From: Calothrix sp. NIES-2100
GTDB lineage: Bacteria > Cyanobacteriota > Cyanobacteriia > Cyanobacteriales > Nostocaceae
Length of the DNA stretch: 64,000 nucleotides
Assembly (NCBI RefSeq): GCF_002368195.1
Contig: NZ_AP018178.1
Span: 543,738 to 607,737, forward strand
Direction of reading: 5' to 3'
The notes beneath the pieces were generated by a model. The model was not told where the DNA came from and made no database searches. It saw nothing but the letters and a program-made list of their open reading frames with translations. Each line of letters begins with the position of its first letter. Position 1 is the first letter of the stretch. Made by a program: the position numbers and the translations under genes. This document shows, one piece after another, positions 35,992 through 45,455 of this stretch.

Positions 35992-37089
35992 TTAACTTTC
36001 TATTAATTTCTGAAAGCGATCGTCTGCTCGAATTGCATCAAAGTCTGGATTAGTTTTTGCTGATTTTCGATGTTGATCGCCTCTTAATTTGATGGCTTGG
36101 GTGAGATTTTTAATTGCTAACTCAATCTCTCCTTGTAATGTGTAACAACGAGCAAGATGAAACCAAGCCCAGTGAAAGTCAGGCTGAAGTTTTAAAGCTT
36201 GTTCATAACTGGTAATTGCATCAGCATATTTTTGTAAATTTCTCAGACAATTACCACAGCCGAACCAAGCTATATAATGCTCAGATTGAATACTAATGGC
36301 TTTTTCATAGGATAATAATGCTTCTGAATAGCGCCCTAATTTTCTTAGCGTCCATCCATGATTTACCCAAGCTATATAAGAATCTGGTTCTCTTTGAGTG
36401 ACTTTTTCATAGCAAGCTAAGGCATCTTCATAACGACCTTCAAAAAATAAAGCATCTCCTTGTTTAAGATAATCATTTGCTGTAAAAAATAAGCGAGGAT
36501 TTTCAGATTTCAAAATTTCTAGTTGGTTAGTCAAATCTTGAATTTTTTGCTGGATTTCGGGATGCACATAATCTTGCGTTAATGAAGGTGAAGGTGTGAG
36601 TCCAGATAGCTGTTGCAAAATTTGCTCTTTTTGGCTTTGGGCATCTAAATATAAATTATTTAATTGCGATAATTGGGTTAAAAAATCAGATTTTAATACT
36701 TCTAATTCTTGCTTAAAAGCTGCTGTTTGATTTTTTAATTCGGCGGCTACTTCTTTTTCTAGTTGCTTTTCTACTTCTTCTTCTAAGCGTTTTTTAGTTT
36801 CCGCGACTACTTCACTAATTACACTTCTACGTAATAACCAAACACCAGCCGCCGCTAAAATGGGCAACATAGTCAATACTACTAGCAAAATATTCAGTAA
36901 AGCTGTAGTGTGATTAAACGCACGGTCAACTTCCTCTTGCACCTGATTGTCTATTTCTAATTTTTCTTTATCTGTCAAGGTGGAAGTTGGAGTTGCTGGT
37001 GTTTGGCTGAGTTGTGGTGTAGCTGTAGCAATAGTGGTGGTTAGTAAGATAAGTGCAACTGCTAACCCGACGCGATTCTTGATATTCAT
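35992..37089 (-). CDS. Membrane-anchored TPR protein with coiled coil
   Basis: This 365-residue protein has a signal-like N-terminal helix (about residues 8-24), a second hydrophobic helix LLNILLVVLTMLPILAAAGVWLL (about 63-85), and a charged coiled-coil region (VAETKKRLEEEVEKQLEKEVAAELKNQ...). At least three tetratricopeptide repeats of the form GRYEDALACYEKVTQREPDSYIAWVNHGWTL close it. TPR arrays mediate protein-protein contacts; no enzymatic motif is seen. The layout predicts a membrane protein with cytoplasmic or periplasmic coiled coil and TPR, perhaps scaffolding. It is transcribed alone, convergent with mtnP. No specific role can be given. Confidence 0.85.
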   Translation of the reverse strand: MNIKNRVGLAVALILLTTTIATATPQLSQTPATPTSTLTDKEKLEIDNQVQEEVDRAFNHTTALLNILLVVLTMLPILAAAGVWLLRRSVISEVVAETKKRLEEEVEKQLEKEVAAELKNQTAAFKQELEVLKSDFLTQLSQLNNLYLDAQSQKEQILQQLSGLTPSPSLTQDYVHPEIQQKIQDLTNQLEILKSENPRLFFTANDYLKQGDALFFEGRYEDALACYEKVTQREPDSYIAWVNHGWTLRKLGRYSEALLSYEKAISIQSEHYIAWFGCGNCLRNLQKYADAITSYEQALKLQPDFHWAWFHLARCYTLQGEIELAIKNLTQAIKLRGDQHRKSAKTNPDFDAIRADDRFQKLIES

Positions 37090-37530
37090 GCAAGCCTGCT
37101 CAGTGTAAACTCAGAATCTATAGTAGTCTACACAACTAAGTTAAGAGATTCCGTGTTTAAGCTACTTGAAAATTTGTAATTTTAAATCACAGACGTGTAT
37201 TTGTGTCAAGTATACCAATATGCATTTCCAGCTAGAGCCTGGAAACGATATTTTCAAAGGCTTTTAGCTTAGTTTGACACAGGTGCACAGATGTGAATCC
37301 CTACTTGATATATCAAATGAAGTTTCAAGGTGGAATATGGGAATAATCAATATAAATCCCAAATATAGCAATCCTATATGATCTGTGAGAATTTACGGCA
37401 ATCAAAAATTTGGTTTTGCAGGGCATACAGCTTTGATTCGTATTCACCAATGATTTCAGATTGCTATATCAACAGAAATTAGCTATTGCACCACCTTCTT
37501 CATCTGAATTTACTTTAGGTACAGAAAAAC
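37090..37530. other. Intergenic region without recognised features
   Basis: The 440 bases between divergent genes should contain both promoters. I saw short imperfect inverted repeats (for example TTCCAGCTAGAGCCTGGAA near 37228) but no repeat array, RNA gene or coding frame that I could support. Confidence 0.5.
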
Positions 37531-38646
37531 ATGGAAAATAAAATAGAAAAAAAACCTGATAATCAACGAGATATTAGATTTGATATTTTGAAAAGTATTG
37601 GACTAATATGCATTATTTATGCGCATATTGGTTCAGAAGATAATATTTTCTTTCACATCAGACGTTTTGATGTTCCTCTCATGGTTATTGTATCAGGAAC
37701 ATTGTATTACTGTTCAGCTAGTAAAAAACAAATATCTTTTTGGAGCTATTTACAAAAAAGATTACCTCGTCTGCTAGCTCCAGTATGGTTATTTTTGACT
37801 TTTTTCTTTGTTTCTGCTTATGGTATTTTTACCTTACTTTCTAAACCATATCCTTTCTCCCAAGAAAAAATATTTGAGACATTTATTTTATCTCTTGGCA
37901 TTGGTTATGTATGGATAATTCGCGTATTTATACTAGTGGCAATTTTTTCCAGTTTACTTATAAATCTATACAGATATTGTAAAACAGAATTTAGATTTCT
38001 GACTTTGTTATCTCTAATTTACATATTTTATGAAATATTACTTAAAGTCATCTCTCGTGTTAATGTACATAGTCAATTTATTGCAGGGTTTATTAATGAT
38101 TATCTATTTTATCTTCTGCCCTATGGTTGTCTATTTGGCTTAGGTATAACTTTACCAAAACTGAAAAAAAGAACAATATTATTTATTATAGGAATTTTTC
38201 TTGTAATATTTTTAGGTTTTGCTGGTTATTACTACCACCATCAAGGGCATTTTGTCTCGACTAGTGAGTTTAAGTACCCAGCAAGAATATACTACATATC
38301 CTATGGAATTTTTATGTCATTACTAGGTTTTTTATTAGTTGACAAAGCTTCTATTAAGTATAATTTGTCTGCTAAGAATAATTGGTTAATCAAGGTGATT
38401 ATTTTTATCAGTTCATCTTCTTTATGGATATATCTGTGGCATATATTCTTCGTATATTACTGGCAAAATTTATTTGCTGAACATTTACCTAAATTTATTA
38501 ATCGCTTGAATATAGATTTTTTAATAGTCGCGCTGGGAGCAATCACTATAACCTATTTACAGAAAAAATTTATTTCCAGCCTAATTATGAACAATAGGTT
38601 TGGAAAAAATCACTATGATGTACTTTCCATGTTATTTTTGAAATAA
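37531..38646 (+). CDS. Acyltransferase-3 family membrane protein
   Basis: This 371-residue polytopic protein has about ten hydrophobic segments. The N-terminal RDIRFDILKSIGLICIIYAHIG contains the Arg and His positions typical of the acyltransferase-3 (OafA/WecH-like) family, and RRFDVPLMVIVSGTLYY follows as the second signature helix. These enzymes transfer acetyl or other acyl groups to surface sugars. The donor and acceptor cannot be told from sequence. The gene is AT-rich, stands alone, and ends 30 bases before the convergent caspase-fold gene. No glycan gene cluster surrounds it. Confidence 0.85.
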   Translation: MENKIEKKPDNQRDIRFDILKSIGLICIIYAHIGSEDNIFFHIRRFDVPLMVIVSGTLYYCSASKKQISFWSYLQKRLPRLLAPVWLFLTFFFVSAYGIFTLLSKPYPFSQEKIFETFILSLGIGYVWIIRVFILVAIFSSLLINLYRYCKTEFRFLTLLSLIYIFYEILLKVISRVNVHSQFIAGFINDYLFYLLPYGCLFGLGITLPKLKKRTILFIIGIFLVIFLGFAGYYYHHQGHFVSTSEFKYPARIYYISYGIFMSLLGFLLVDKASIKYNLSAKNNWLIKVIIFISSSSLWIYLWHIFFVYYWQNLFAEHLPKFINRLNIDFLIVALGAITITYLQKKFISSLIMNNRFGKNHYDVLSMLFLK

Positions 38647-38676
38647 TTTATTCCTGGTAAATCCCTGATTAGTAAC

Positions 38677-40785
38677 TTAAATTACCTGAAAATTAAAGCT
38701 GAGAGTTGCCCAATTATTCACATCCAACACATAGGAATCAGCAGATGTACCGTTAATCTCGGCTTTGAGTTGACTAGCGTTATGCAAATCTTGGAGTATG
38801 GCTTGCGCTACTTGTAAGGGGTTTAATAAGGGGCCAATGGGTTGTTGATCTGTGGTGCTGTTCTTAGCAGTTTCTAAGGTGGTAAGAGTTTCGTTGAAGG
38901 GAGTCGTGCTGAAAATTAGTTGGTGTTCAGCTTCATAAGCTGGCCCCGGAATCACCCATCCAGAGGTACCACTGCTTTGTGGCAATGTAATTGTTTCGCC
39001 AGGAGCGATTACTATTTGTTTAACTAGGGGTTTAGTTTCTAAACTGTTGGGTTCTGGGGGAGTTTGCCAAGGATAAAATGCGATCGCACTTCTGTTATTC
39101 TTGAATCCCACTAGGATGAAATACACCGGGCGATCGCCAAGATTTTGCAACCGATACTGCATTTTACTACCAATGGGGACAATCAGTGTGCTAAGTGACT
39201 TGTTTGTTGCCGTTTCCCCACCCAAAGTCCGCATGGTTTCTCGTTGCATAACAACGCGAGGTGATATGCTGCTGATAATCTCTAGGGTTGCCTTGATTGC
39301 TAAGCGGGAAGAACCTTGATTTTCGGTGAGTCGCCATAACTTGGCTGCTAACAAAGTGGGTAATTTTGGCGCTAATCTTTGGACTGCAACTTTTACCGCT
39401 TCCCCTACTTCCCCAGGATTGTTGAAAATTGCCTCGCCGCCCAGAGAAAATAAACCGTAGCGAGTCGGCATTGGCAAGAGTTTGCTAAACAGATAATCAG
39501 CTGGTTGTTCGCCGGCGACGACAGTGGAAACACGGGAGACTGTGGCAAACGCACTGGTAGCGTCTACTCGTTCAATTCTTTCCAATCTAGTATCGAGGGC
39601 AACGATTAAATTAATGTTGCGGGGTACAATTCGGACTGCTTCTTGGACGAGTTGCCCTACTTGTACAGAAGTAGTATTATCAATAGTGGAAAATTGTGCT
39701 TTGGCTGTTAACCCAGTACGCGATCGCAATATTAGCTGTTCTCCACTAACTAAGCTAAGTCGGGAGTTAGGGCTGTAGTATTCCAGGACTTGTGGTGGTA
39801 TTCCCCCTAACCACACGCTCACTGTTTTGCCATCGTCTTCTTTGGCGATAATCGCTCCCTCGCCGCCAATGGCGCTGTCGGCAACAAAATTATCAGCTAG
39901 TAAGGGATTTTTCTGGTTACTGACTACAGCAGGCTGCTGCTTACTCCCCAGCTTGCGCATGGAACTTTCGACTTGCCCAAGACTGACTTGAATTGTCTTG
40001 GCGGGAGTGGCTTCCCATAAATACTGAGTCAAAGCGTAGGTAAACAACCCCGCACTAAAACCAGATAACAGCAATTCCCTGGCTGATTGCTTAGGATCTG
40101 CTGTTGCGGTCAATAGTAAGGGTGGGGTGAGTTCCGCCTTACTCGCTGAATTTTGCGATTTCAGTTGTTGGAGAAAGTCTAATTCTGCTGATGCTAACTC
40201 CCCATCTACTATTTCGGGACGGGCGCGAATTCCTAATCCTGTCCCCATTGTCGGAGCATAGTAACTAGTATCTAATACTGCGGTGACACGATCTGTAGGG
40301 AGCGATCGCAACAATAATACTAGAGTTTCTGCTAATAAATAATTGACTATTTTACTATTTTGTGCATCCGAGGCTACCAGAGCATTTTGTACCGTGTCGG
40401 TTGCTAATTGAATGCGAGTCCCATAACCACTAAAGTGAAAGACCACAACATCACCAGGTCTAGCTTGCTTACCGAGATGTTCTAAAAAAGCGGCTTCGAT
40501 GAATTCTCGGCTGGCTTGTTCCTCCGTCAACGTCAAAATATTGGCGGCGGGGAAGCCAAAGCGATGCATCAATAATTCTTTTTGTAGTTCTACATCAGTC
40601 AAACAACCGCTGAGTTTAGGATTTTGTGAGTATTGATTAATCCCTATCAATAAAGCAAATTTACGCAGACTTGGTTGCGCTAAAGCTTGGTAATAGCGAT
40701 TTCCCCAGGTCAACCACTCAGCCTCAGTTACACCCAAAACTGCAAGTATTGAACCAATTCGTTGTAAAAAAGTCCGACGCTTCAT
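38677..40785 (-). CDS. Caspase-fold protein with both catalytic residues replaced
   Basis: This 702-residue protein starts MKRRTFLQRIGSILAVLGVT, a twin-arginine-like export signal. A peptidase C14 (orthocaspase p20) domain follows: FALLIGINQY, LSGCLTDVELQKELL, then VVFHFSGYGT, where the catalytic His of the usual SGHG is Tyr121, and AVLDTSYYA, where the Cys of the usual DSCHSG is Ser174. The protease should therefore be inactive. The rest includes a DUF4384-like beta domain near the C terminus (VPIGSKMQYRLQNLGDRPVYFILVGF...). Related inactive caspase homologues are known in cyanobacteria. It may bind rather than cut substrates. The gene stands alone. Confidence 0.88.
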   Translation of the reverse strand: MKRRTFLQRIGSILAVLGVTEAEWLTWGNRYYQALAQPSLRKFALLIGINQYSQNPKLSGCLTDVELQKELLMHRFGFPAANILTLTEEQASREFIEAAFLEHLGKQARPGDVVVFHFSGYGTRIQLATDTVQNALVASDAQNSKIVNYLLAETLVLLLRSLPTDRVTAVLDTSYYAPTMGTGLGIRARPEIVDGELASAELDFLQQLKSQNSASKAELTPPLLLTATADPKQSARELLLSGFSAGLFTYALTQYLWEATPAKTIQVSLGQVESSMRKLGSKQQPAVVSNQKNPLLADNFVADSAIGGEGAIIAKEDDGKTVSVWLGGIPPQVLEYYSPNSRLSLVSGEQLILRSRTGLTAKAQFSTIDNTTSVQVGQLVQEAVRIVPRNINLIVALDTRLERIERVDATSAFATVSRVSTVVAGEQPADYLFSKLLPMPTRYGLFSLGGEAIFNNPGEVGEAVKVAVQRLAPKLPTLLAAKLWRLTENQGSSRLAIKATLEIISSISPRVVMQRETMRTLGGETATNKSLSTLIVPIGSKMQYRLQNLGDRPVYFILVGFKNNRSAIAFYPWQTPPEPNSLETKPLVKQIVIAPGETITLPQSSGTSGWVIPGPAYEAEHQLIFSTTPFNETLTTLETAKNSTTDQQPIGPLLNPLQVAQAILQDLHNASQLKAEINGTSADSYVLDVNNWATLSFNFQVI

Positions 40786-40916
40786 AAATTCGCTATCAGC
40801 CCTCAGCCCATCAGCATAACAGCTTAAAGGGCTGAAGCCTGTAGTGTAAAGTAAAGTGGGAACAATTCGCTATGATAATAAGTCTTCAGGGACTTCCAAG
40901 AAAAAAAATATTCCAT

Positions 40917-40976
40917 TGTCAACCGTCAACACTTCGACAAGCTCAGTGCGGCGCAGTCAACAGTCAACCGTCAACA
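40917..40976. repeat. STRR: GTCAACC/GTCAACA heptamer cluster
   Basis: Heptamers of the type GTCAACC, GTCAACA and AGTCAAC recur on both sides of a CTTCGACAAGCTCAGTGCG segment. This is the same repeat family, in opposite orientation, as the array near 30700. It lies between sat and the caspase-fold gene. Confidence 0.65.
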
Positions 40977-41008
40977 ACTTTAAGCTGTTGTTTATTTTTT
41001 GGAGTTCC

Positions 41009-42187
41009 TTAAGCTAAGACTTGTACCTTCATCGCCCTTGCTAATTCCGCCGCCACCTCTGGACGAGAAAATTCTGGTGGCGGTAATTCACCCCGACGCA
41101 GCATTTCCCTAACTTTGGTTCCCGACAGGTGAACCCGTTCTTCTGGTTTGCTGGGACTGGTTTTTGTTGTCGCCATTTGTTTGGTGCGCGTGCAATAAAA
41201 CGCGTGTTCAAACTTCATGGGTACAATGCCCAATTCATGGGGTTCAAATTCATCAAAAATATATTGAGCATCGTAAGTGCCGTAATAGTCACCCACGCCC
41301 GCATGATCCCGCCCAACAATAAAGTGAGTACAACCGTAGTTCTTGCGGACTAAAGCATGGAAAATTGCCTCCCGTGGACCTGCATAACGCATTGCTGCCG
41401 GATTAATTGCTAAAATCACTCTATCTGAAGGATAGTAATGTTCTAGCAAAATCTCATAGCAACGCATCCGCACATCAGCAGCGATGTCATCTTCTTTTGT
41501 CGCCCCAACTAATGGGTGTAAAAATAGACCATCGACAGTTTCTAAAGCGCACTTTTGAATATATTCATGGGCGCGGTGGATGGGGTTGCGAGTTTGAAAC
41601 CCAACGATAGTTTTCCAGCCCTTGGTTCTAAACATTTGCCGAGATGCGGCAGGATCGATTTGGTAGGCGGGAAAATAGGGATGGGAATCGCGTTGTAATA
41701 GCCAGATATCGCCGGCGAGATTAATCGGCCCTTGGTTATAGACTACCTGTACACCAGGATGCTTAGCATCATCAGTGCGATAGACATTTATAGCTTCGCG
41801 GGTTTTATCGTAGCGATATTTTTGCGTTAGCTGTAAAACCCCAATATATTCGCCGCTGGGGTTATCCAGACGGATCAAGCTGCCTTCAGTGAGGGGGGAA
41901 GCTACTTCTTCGGCTACTGACAGTGTAATTGGGATCGACCACACAATACCGTTAGCTAGACGCATTTCGCTAACTACGCGATCGTAGTCTTCCTGGTTCA
42001 TAAAACCTGTGAGTGGACTAAACCCACCGATCGCAATCATTTCTAAATCAGAAACAGCGCGATCGTCAAGTTGCACTCGTGGCAAAAACTCACCCTTGGA
42101 GAGAAATTCTTCTCTTTGTTCTGGTGTGGCGATGCGATTAACCAATTGTCCACCGTGGGGCGCAATAGCATCTGAATGGTAACTCAA
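41009..42187 (-). CDS. sat: Sulfate adenylyltransferase (ATP sulfurylase)
   Basis: This 392-residue enzyme activates sulfate with ATP to adenosine phosphosulfate, the first step of assimilatory sulfate reduction. The nucleotide-binding motif GFQTRNPIHRAHEYIQK, the LVGATKEDDIAADVRM segment and FIVGRDHAGVGDYYGTYDAQ are diagnostic of the single-chain Sat family (not CysD/CysN), the form cyanobacteria use. Length is normal. The start at ATG 42187 is followed by SYHSDAIAPHGGQLVNRI, the usual family N terminus. It is monocistronic; an upstream gap of 160 bases separates it from a divergent Uma2 gene. Confidence 0.97.
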   Translation of the reverse strand: MSYHSDAIAPHGGQLVNRIATPEQREEFLSKGEFLPRVQLDDRAVSDLEMIAIGGFSPLTGFMNQEDYDRVVSEMRLANGIVWSIPITLSVAEEVASPLTEGSLIRLDNPSGEYIGVLQLTQKYRYDKTREAINVYRTDDAKHPGVQVVYNQGPINLAGDIWLLQRDSHPYFPAYQIDPAASRQMFRTKGWKTIVGFQTRNPIHRAHEYIQKCALETVDGLFLHPLVGATKEDDIAADVRMRCYEILLEHYYPSDRVILAINPAAMRYAGPREAIFHALVRKNYGCTHFIVGRDHAGVGDYYGTYDAQYIFDEFEPHELGIVPMKFEHAFYCTRTKQMATTKTSPSKPEERVHLSGTKVREMLRRGELPPPEFSRPEVAAELARAMKVQVLA

Positions 42188-42347
42188 CGTAATCCCCTCT
42201 TCGAGTTAAGGTAATTGTTTCAAACTATGTACTAACTTATCAAATGGTGGTACACAGAGAAAAAGAGTTTGGGTAGAGGCTAAGGGTGAGGGGCTAGGAT
42301 AAAGAATAAGTTACCCTGAAGCTAATGCACCTTACAGCCTAGGAATT

Positions 42348-43001
42348 ATGACTGCGGTATCCCCTGTGGTTAAACCTGTTAGCCTGCTGCGGCTAGCGCC
42401 TGGTAGTGTCGTGACTATTGAGGATGTGAGTTGGGAAGAATTTGAATCTATCTTGCAAGAACTGGGACAAAAGCGATCGCTGCGGGTTGCCTACAGCAAT
42501 TCTACTTTAGAAATCATGGTTCCTCTACCTGAACACGAAAAGCCACAAGACTTAATTTCTGATATTGTCAAAATTTTACTGAAAAAAATAGGCAAAAGAT
42601 ATGAACCTTTTGGTTCAACCACATTTAAGCGGGAAAATTCAGCGGGAGTAGAACCAGATGCTTGCTTCTATATTGAGAATTATCAACGAATGATTGGGAA
42701 GCGGAGACTTGAACCAGATGATCCGCCTCCCGATTTAGCAATTGAAACAGATGTCACCTCTAAAACAACTCTTGATGCTTACGAAGCGATCGCTGTTCCC
42801 CAATTATGGATTTACAATGGCAAAAAGCTTTCTATTTATTTGCTCACAGATGGGCATTATACTCAATCTGATTATAGTCCCACCTTTCCCAATATCCCTT
42901 TAACTCAGATAATTACCGCTACTATAGAACGGGCTTGGCAAGTTGGAACTGTACAGGCTTTAGAAGAGTTTGCAGAAGATATTGACAAAATTTATGATTG
43001 A
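42348..43001 (+). CDS. Uma2-family (DUF820) PD-(D/E)XK protein
   Basis: This 217-residue protein belongs to the Uma2 family, abundant in cyanobacteria. The PD-(D/E)XK-like core is visible as AGVEPDACFYI, then PPPDLAIETDVTSKT, followed by YEAIAVPQLWIYNGKKLSIY. The fold is that of restriction-type endonucleases; biological function is unproven for most members, and many genomes carry dozens. HIP1 sites lie in the gene, so it is at home in this genome. It is convergent with mnmA, with a bidirectional hairpin terminator between them. Confidence 0.9.
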   Translation: MTAVSPVVKPVSLLRLAPGSVVTIEDVSWEEFESILQELGQKRSLRVAYSNSTLEIMVPLPEHEKPQDLISDIVKILLKKIGKRYEPFGSTTFKRENSAGVEPDACFYIENYQRMIGKRRLEPDDPPPDLAIETDVTSKTTLDAYEAIAVPQLWIYNGKKLSIYLLTDGHYTQSDYSPTFPNIPLTQIITATIERAWQVGTVQALEEFAEDIDKIYD

Positions 43002-43076
43002 TTTTATTCAATCATTTTGGTGTCAAAAGCTTTTAATTTATCATCTAAAACCATTTTGTATACACACTCGAAAAAT

Positions 43077-43108
43077 ACCCCTCCTCGCAAGTCACAGGAG
43101 GGGTGGTT
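43077..43108. terminator. Bidirectional terminator between the Uma2 gene and mnmA
   Basis: The stem ACCCCTCCT (43077-43085) pairs with AGGAGGGGT (43096-43104) around a ten-base loop. A run GGTTTT follows on the plus strand and A-rich DNA precedes, so it can end transcription from both convergent genes. Confidence 0.8.
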
Positions 43109-43136
43109 TTGACTTTAGCTCAAACCAGGGTGGGGT

Positions 43137-44192
43137 TCAACTAAATTGTTCAATAATTCCGCCACCTAAGACTTTTTCCCCTTCGTACCACACCGCCGCT
43201 TGTCCGGGGGTGATGCTGAACTGGGGTTCGTCAAACACCAAGCGCACACGGGAGTTTTCCAGCGGAATCACCGTTACTGGTGTGGGATGGGAACGATAGC
43301 GAATTTGCACTTCTGCATGAATTGGGGCGGATGGTTCAGCAATGGAAACCCAATTGACGCGATTGACTGTGCATTCTGGCTGAGTTGCCTTAGTGCGATC
43401 GCCTACTATCACTTTATTATTTACCGCATCTAATTCAATCACATACAAAGGTTCTGCTGCCGCAATCCCCAAGCCTTTACGTTGCCCAATCGTGTAATGA
43501 TGGACACCATCGTGCTGTCCCAAAACTTTACCCGCAGTATCAACAATCTCGCCTTTTTTCGGCGCCAGATACTGATCGAGAAATGCCCGCATGGAACCGT
43601 TGCTTTCTACCAAGCACAAATCTTGGCTTTCTGGCTTATCGGCGGTTGCCAGTCCATATTCAGCAGCGATGCGGCGGGTGTCAGCTTTTTGCAGTTCTCC
43701 TAGGGGAAATACGGTAGCTGCGAGTAAATCTTGCGACAAATCATAGAGAAAATAAGACTGGTCTTTATTTCTGTCAACAGCCCTTAACAATTGATAACGG
43801 CCAGTAGCTTCGTCATAGCGAATTTTGGCATAATGACCCGTAGCGATGCGATCGCATCCCAATTGTTCGCGGGCATATTGCACCATTGGCCCAAATTTCA
43901 CAGTCTTATTGCACTGAGAACAAGGCAGAGGTGTGATCCCCGCGCTGTAACCAGCCACTAGGTAATCGACAATATTTGTCTGAAAGACATCGCGAATATC
44001 AACAACTTGATGGGGAATACCCAATTGTTCGCAGATATTAGCCGCGTCGATCATTCCTTCAGAGCAACACTGACCTTTGCCTTTCATCAGCCAAAGGGTC
44101 AAACCAACAACTTCATAGCCTTGATTGTGCAGTATAGCAGCGGCGGTTGAACTGTCAACGCCACCGGAAAGACCAACGACGACTTTTTTCAT
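43137..44192 (-). CDS. mnmA: tRNA-specific 2-thiouridylase MnmA
   Basis: This 351-residue enzyme thiolates U34 of tRNA for Lys, Glu and Gln, using a cysteine persulfide and ATP. The PP-loop GLSGGVDSSTAAAIL is at residues 8-22. The first catalytic cysteine lies in LPCSQCNKTVKFG and the second in SQDLCLV; GHYAKI and RKGLGIAAAEPLYVI are further family blocks. Length is normal. It is transcribed alone. The upstream gap contains an STRR array (44254-44340). Confidence 0.97.
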   Translation of the reverse strand: MKKVVVGLSGGVDSSTAAAILHNQGYEVVGLTLWLMKGKGQCCSEGMIDAANICEQLGIPHQVVDIRDVFQTNIVDYLVAGYSAGITPLPCSQCNKTVKFGPMVQYAREQLGCDRIATGHYAKIRYDEATGRYQLLRAVDRNKDQSYFLYDLSQDLLAATVFPLGELQKADTRRIAAEYGLATADKPESQDLCLVESNGSMRAFLDQYLAPKKGEIVDTAGKVLGQHDGVHHYTIGQRKGLGIAAAEPLYVIELDAVNNKVIVGDRTKATQPECTVNRVNWVSIAEPSAPIHAEVQIRYRSHPTPVTVIPLENSRVRLVFDEPQFSITPGQAAVWYEGEKVLGGGIIEQFS

Positions 44193-44253
44193 ATCCTTAA
44201 ATCAGGGGGACAGAGGGGGATGTGGTTCGACTTCGCTCACCAACCGGAAGATG

Positions 44254-44340
44254 AGGGAGACAAGGGGGACAAGGGGGACAAGGGAGACAAATGACAAATG
44301 ACCAATGACCAATGCCCAATGCCCAATGCCCAATGCCCCA
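44254..44340. repeat. STRR array upstream of mnmA
   Basis: Nine-base GACAAGGGG-type units are followed by heptamers (CAAATGA, CCAATGA, CCAATGC), each present two to four times in a row. This is typical STRR DNA. The same blocks appear near 47050, 58580 and 61040. Confidence 0.8.
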
Positions 44341-44484
44341 TCTAAAATATCTCAAATTTTAGCAAGACCTATGCAATGCCACTCAGCCCGATGGACTGAT
44401 TCTAAGTTAACACTTATATAGGTGCTACAACAGACAGCTCTATTAGTTCCAAGAAGGAAATTGTCGAGAAATACTGTTACTACT

Positions 44485-45297
44485 ATGTCCAGACCAATAC
44501 CAGACCAACTGATCGCCTTTCCGATAGTCCCGTTTTTCCTGGGAGGATGCTTAGCTTTGCTCCCCGACTCTACCCCAGTACAAGCACAAGTTACCAAGAG
44601 TGGCTTTTTATTGGCAGAACGAACGGTGGTTAATTCTTTACCACCACCGCCAGATTTCCAGACAATTCCTTATAATCAGCCAATACAACCAGTACCTGGG
44701 AACTCATATAATCAAAATTTTCAGTCTCTCCCAAACGTTAGGGTTAATCAATATAATCAAAATTTTAAACCTTACCAAACAGTCCAAGCTAATTCCTATA
44801 ACTGGAGTGCCGAACGCTACATAGTGTACGTCGATGGCGGTGATTACCAGCAGTTGCAACGTGTACGCCAGTTGGATCGTAGTGCTTATATCCGACATTA
44901 CAATGGACGTGCAGTAATTCAGTCAGGAGCCTTTAGCAAACAAGCTAACGCTCAACAAAGAGTTAGAGAACTAGAGCTAAGTGGTATTTATGGGGCGCGA
45001 ATTGTCAGAGGCTCTAGCGGACAACAAGTAGGCTATACTCCTAATCCTGGAAATTCTCGACCCCAAAGATCTAGTTATTATTACGTTACTATTCCCGCCA
45101 GGTCACAAGATTTATCTGCGATCGCTAGTAGAATTCGCCAAAATTCTGGACGCTATGACATTGTAGTTGAAAGGCAACAACCACTCGGACCTCATGTCGC
45201 TGTCGGCCCTTTTGCTCAACGTTCTGATGCTGAACGCTGGAATGAGTATCTGCAAAAATTGGGATATGGTAACGCCAGAGTTTACTACGGTAAATAA
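44485..45297 (+). CDS. Secreted SPOR-domain protein
   Basis: With the ATG at 44485 the protein has 270 residues and begins MSRPIPDQLIAFPIVPFFLGGCLALLP, an export signal ending near VQAQ. A GTG at 44422 would add 21 residues without a ribosome site and without extending the signal sensibly. A low-complexity Asn/Gln/Pro/Tyr region (QPIQPVPGNSYNQNFQ) follows. Two SPOR-like units then appear, one around AVIQSGAFSKQANAQQRVRELELSGIYGARIV and one at the C terminus, HVAVGPFAQRSDAERWNEYLQKLGYGNARVYYG. SPOR domains bind denuded peptidoglycan at septa. A cell-wall or division-site role is inferred. Confidence 0.82.
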   Translation: MSRPIPDQLIAFPIVPFFLGGCLALLPDSTPVQAQVTKSGFLLAERTVVNSLPPPPDFQTIPYNQPIQPVPGNSYNQNFQSLPNVRVNQYNQNFKPYQTVQANSYNWSAERYIVYVDGGDYQQLQRVRQLDRSAYIRHYNGRAVIQSGAFSKQANAQQRVRELELSGIYGARIVRGSSGQQVGYTPNPGNSRPQRSSYYYVTIPARSQDLSAIASRIRQNSGRYDIVVERQQPLGPHVAVGPFAQRSDAERWNEYLQKLGYGNARVYYGK

Positions 45298-45455
45298 AAA
45301 GTTGTGAAAAGTACTGAGTGCTGAGTTAAAAGCGGGTTCAACAAACTTGTTTGGTGATTTCTGAGATAATTTTACCAGTGAGAATGATATTAAGCCCTCG
45401 AAATTTAAACCTCAAAATTGAAAATTGATAACTCATCACTCAGGACTGACGATTC

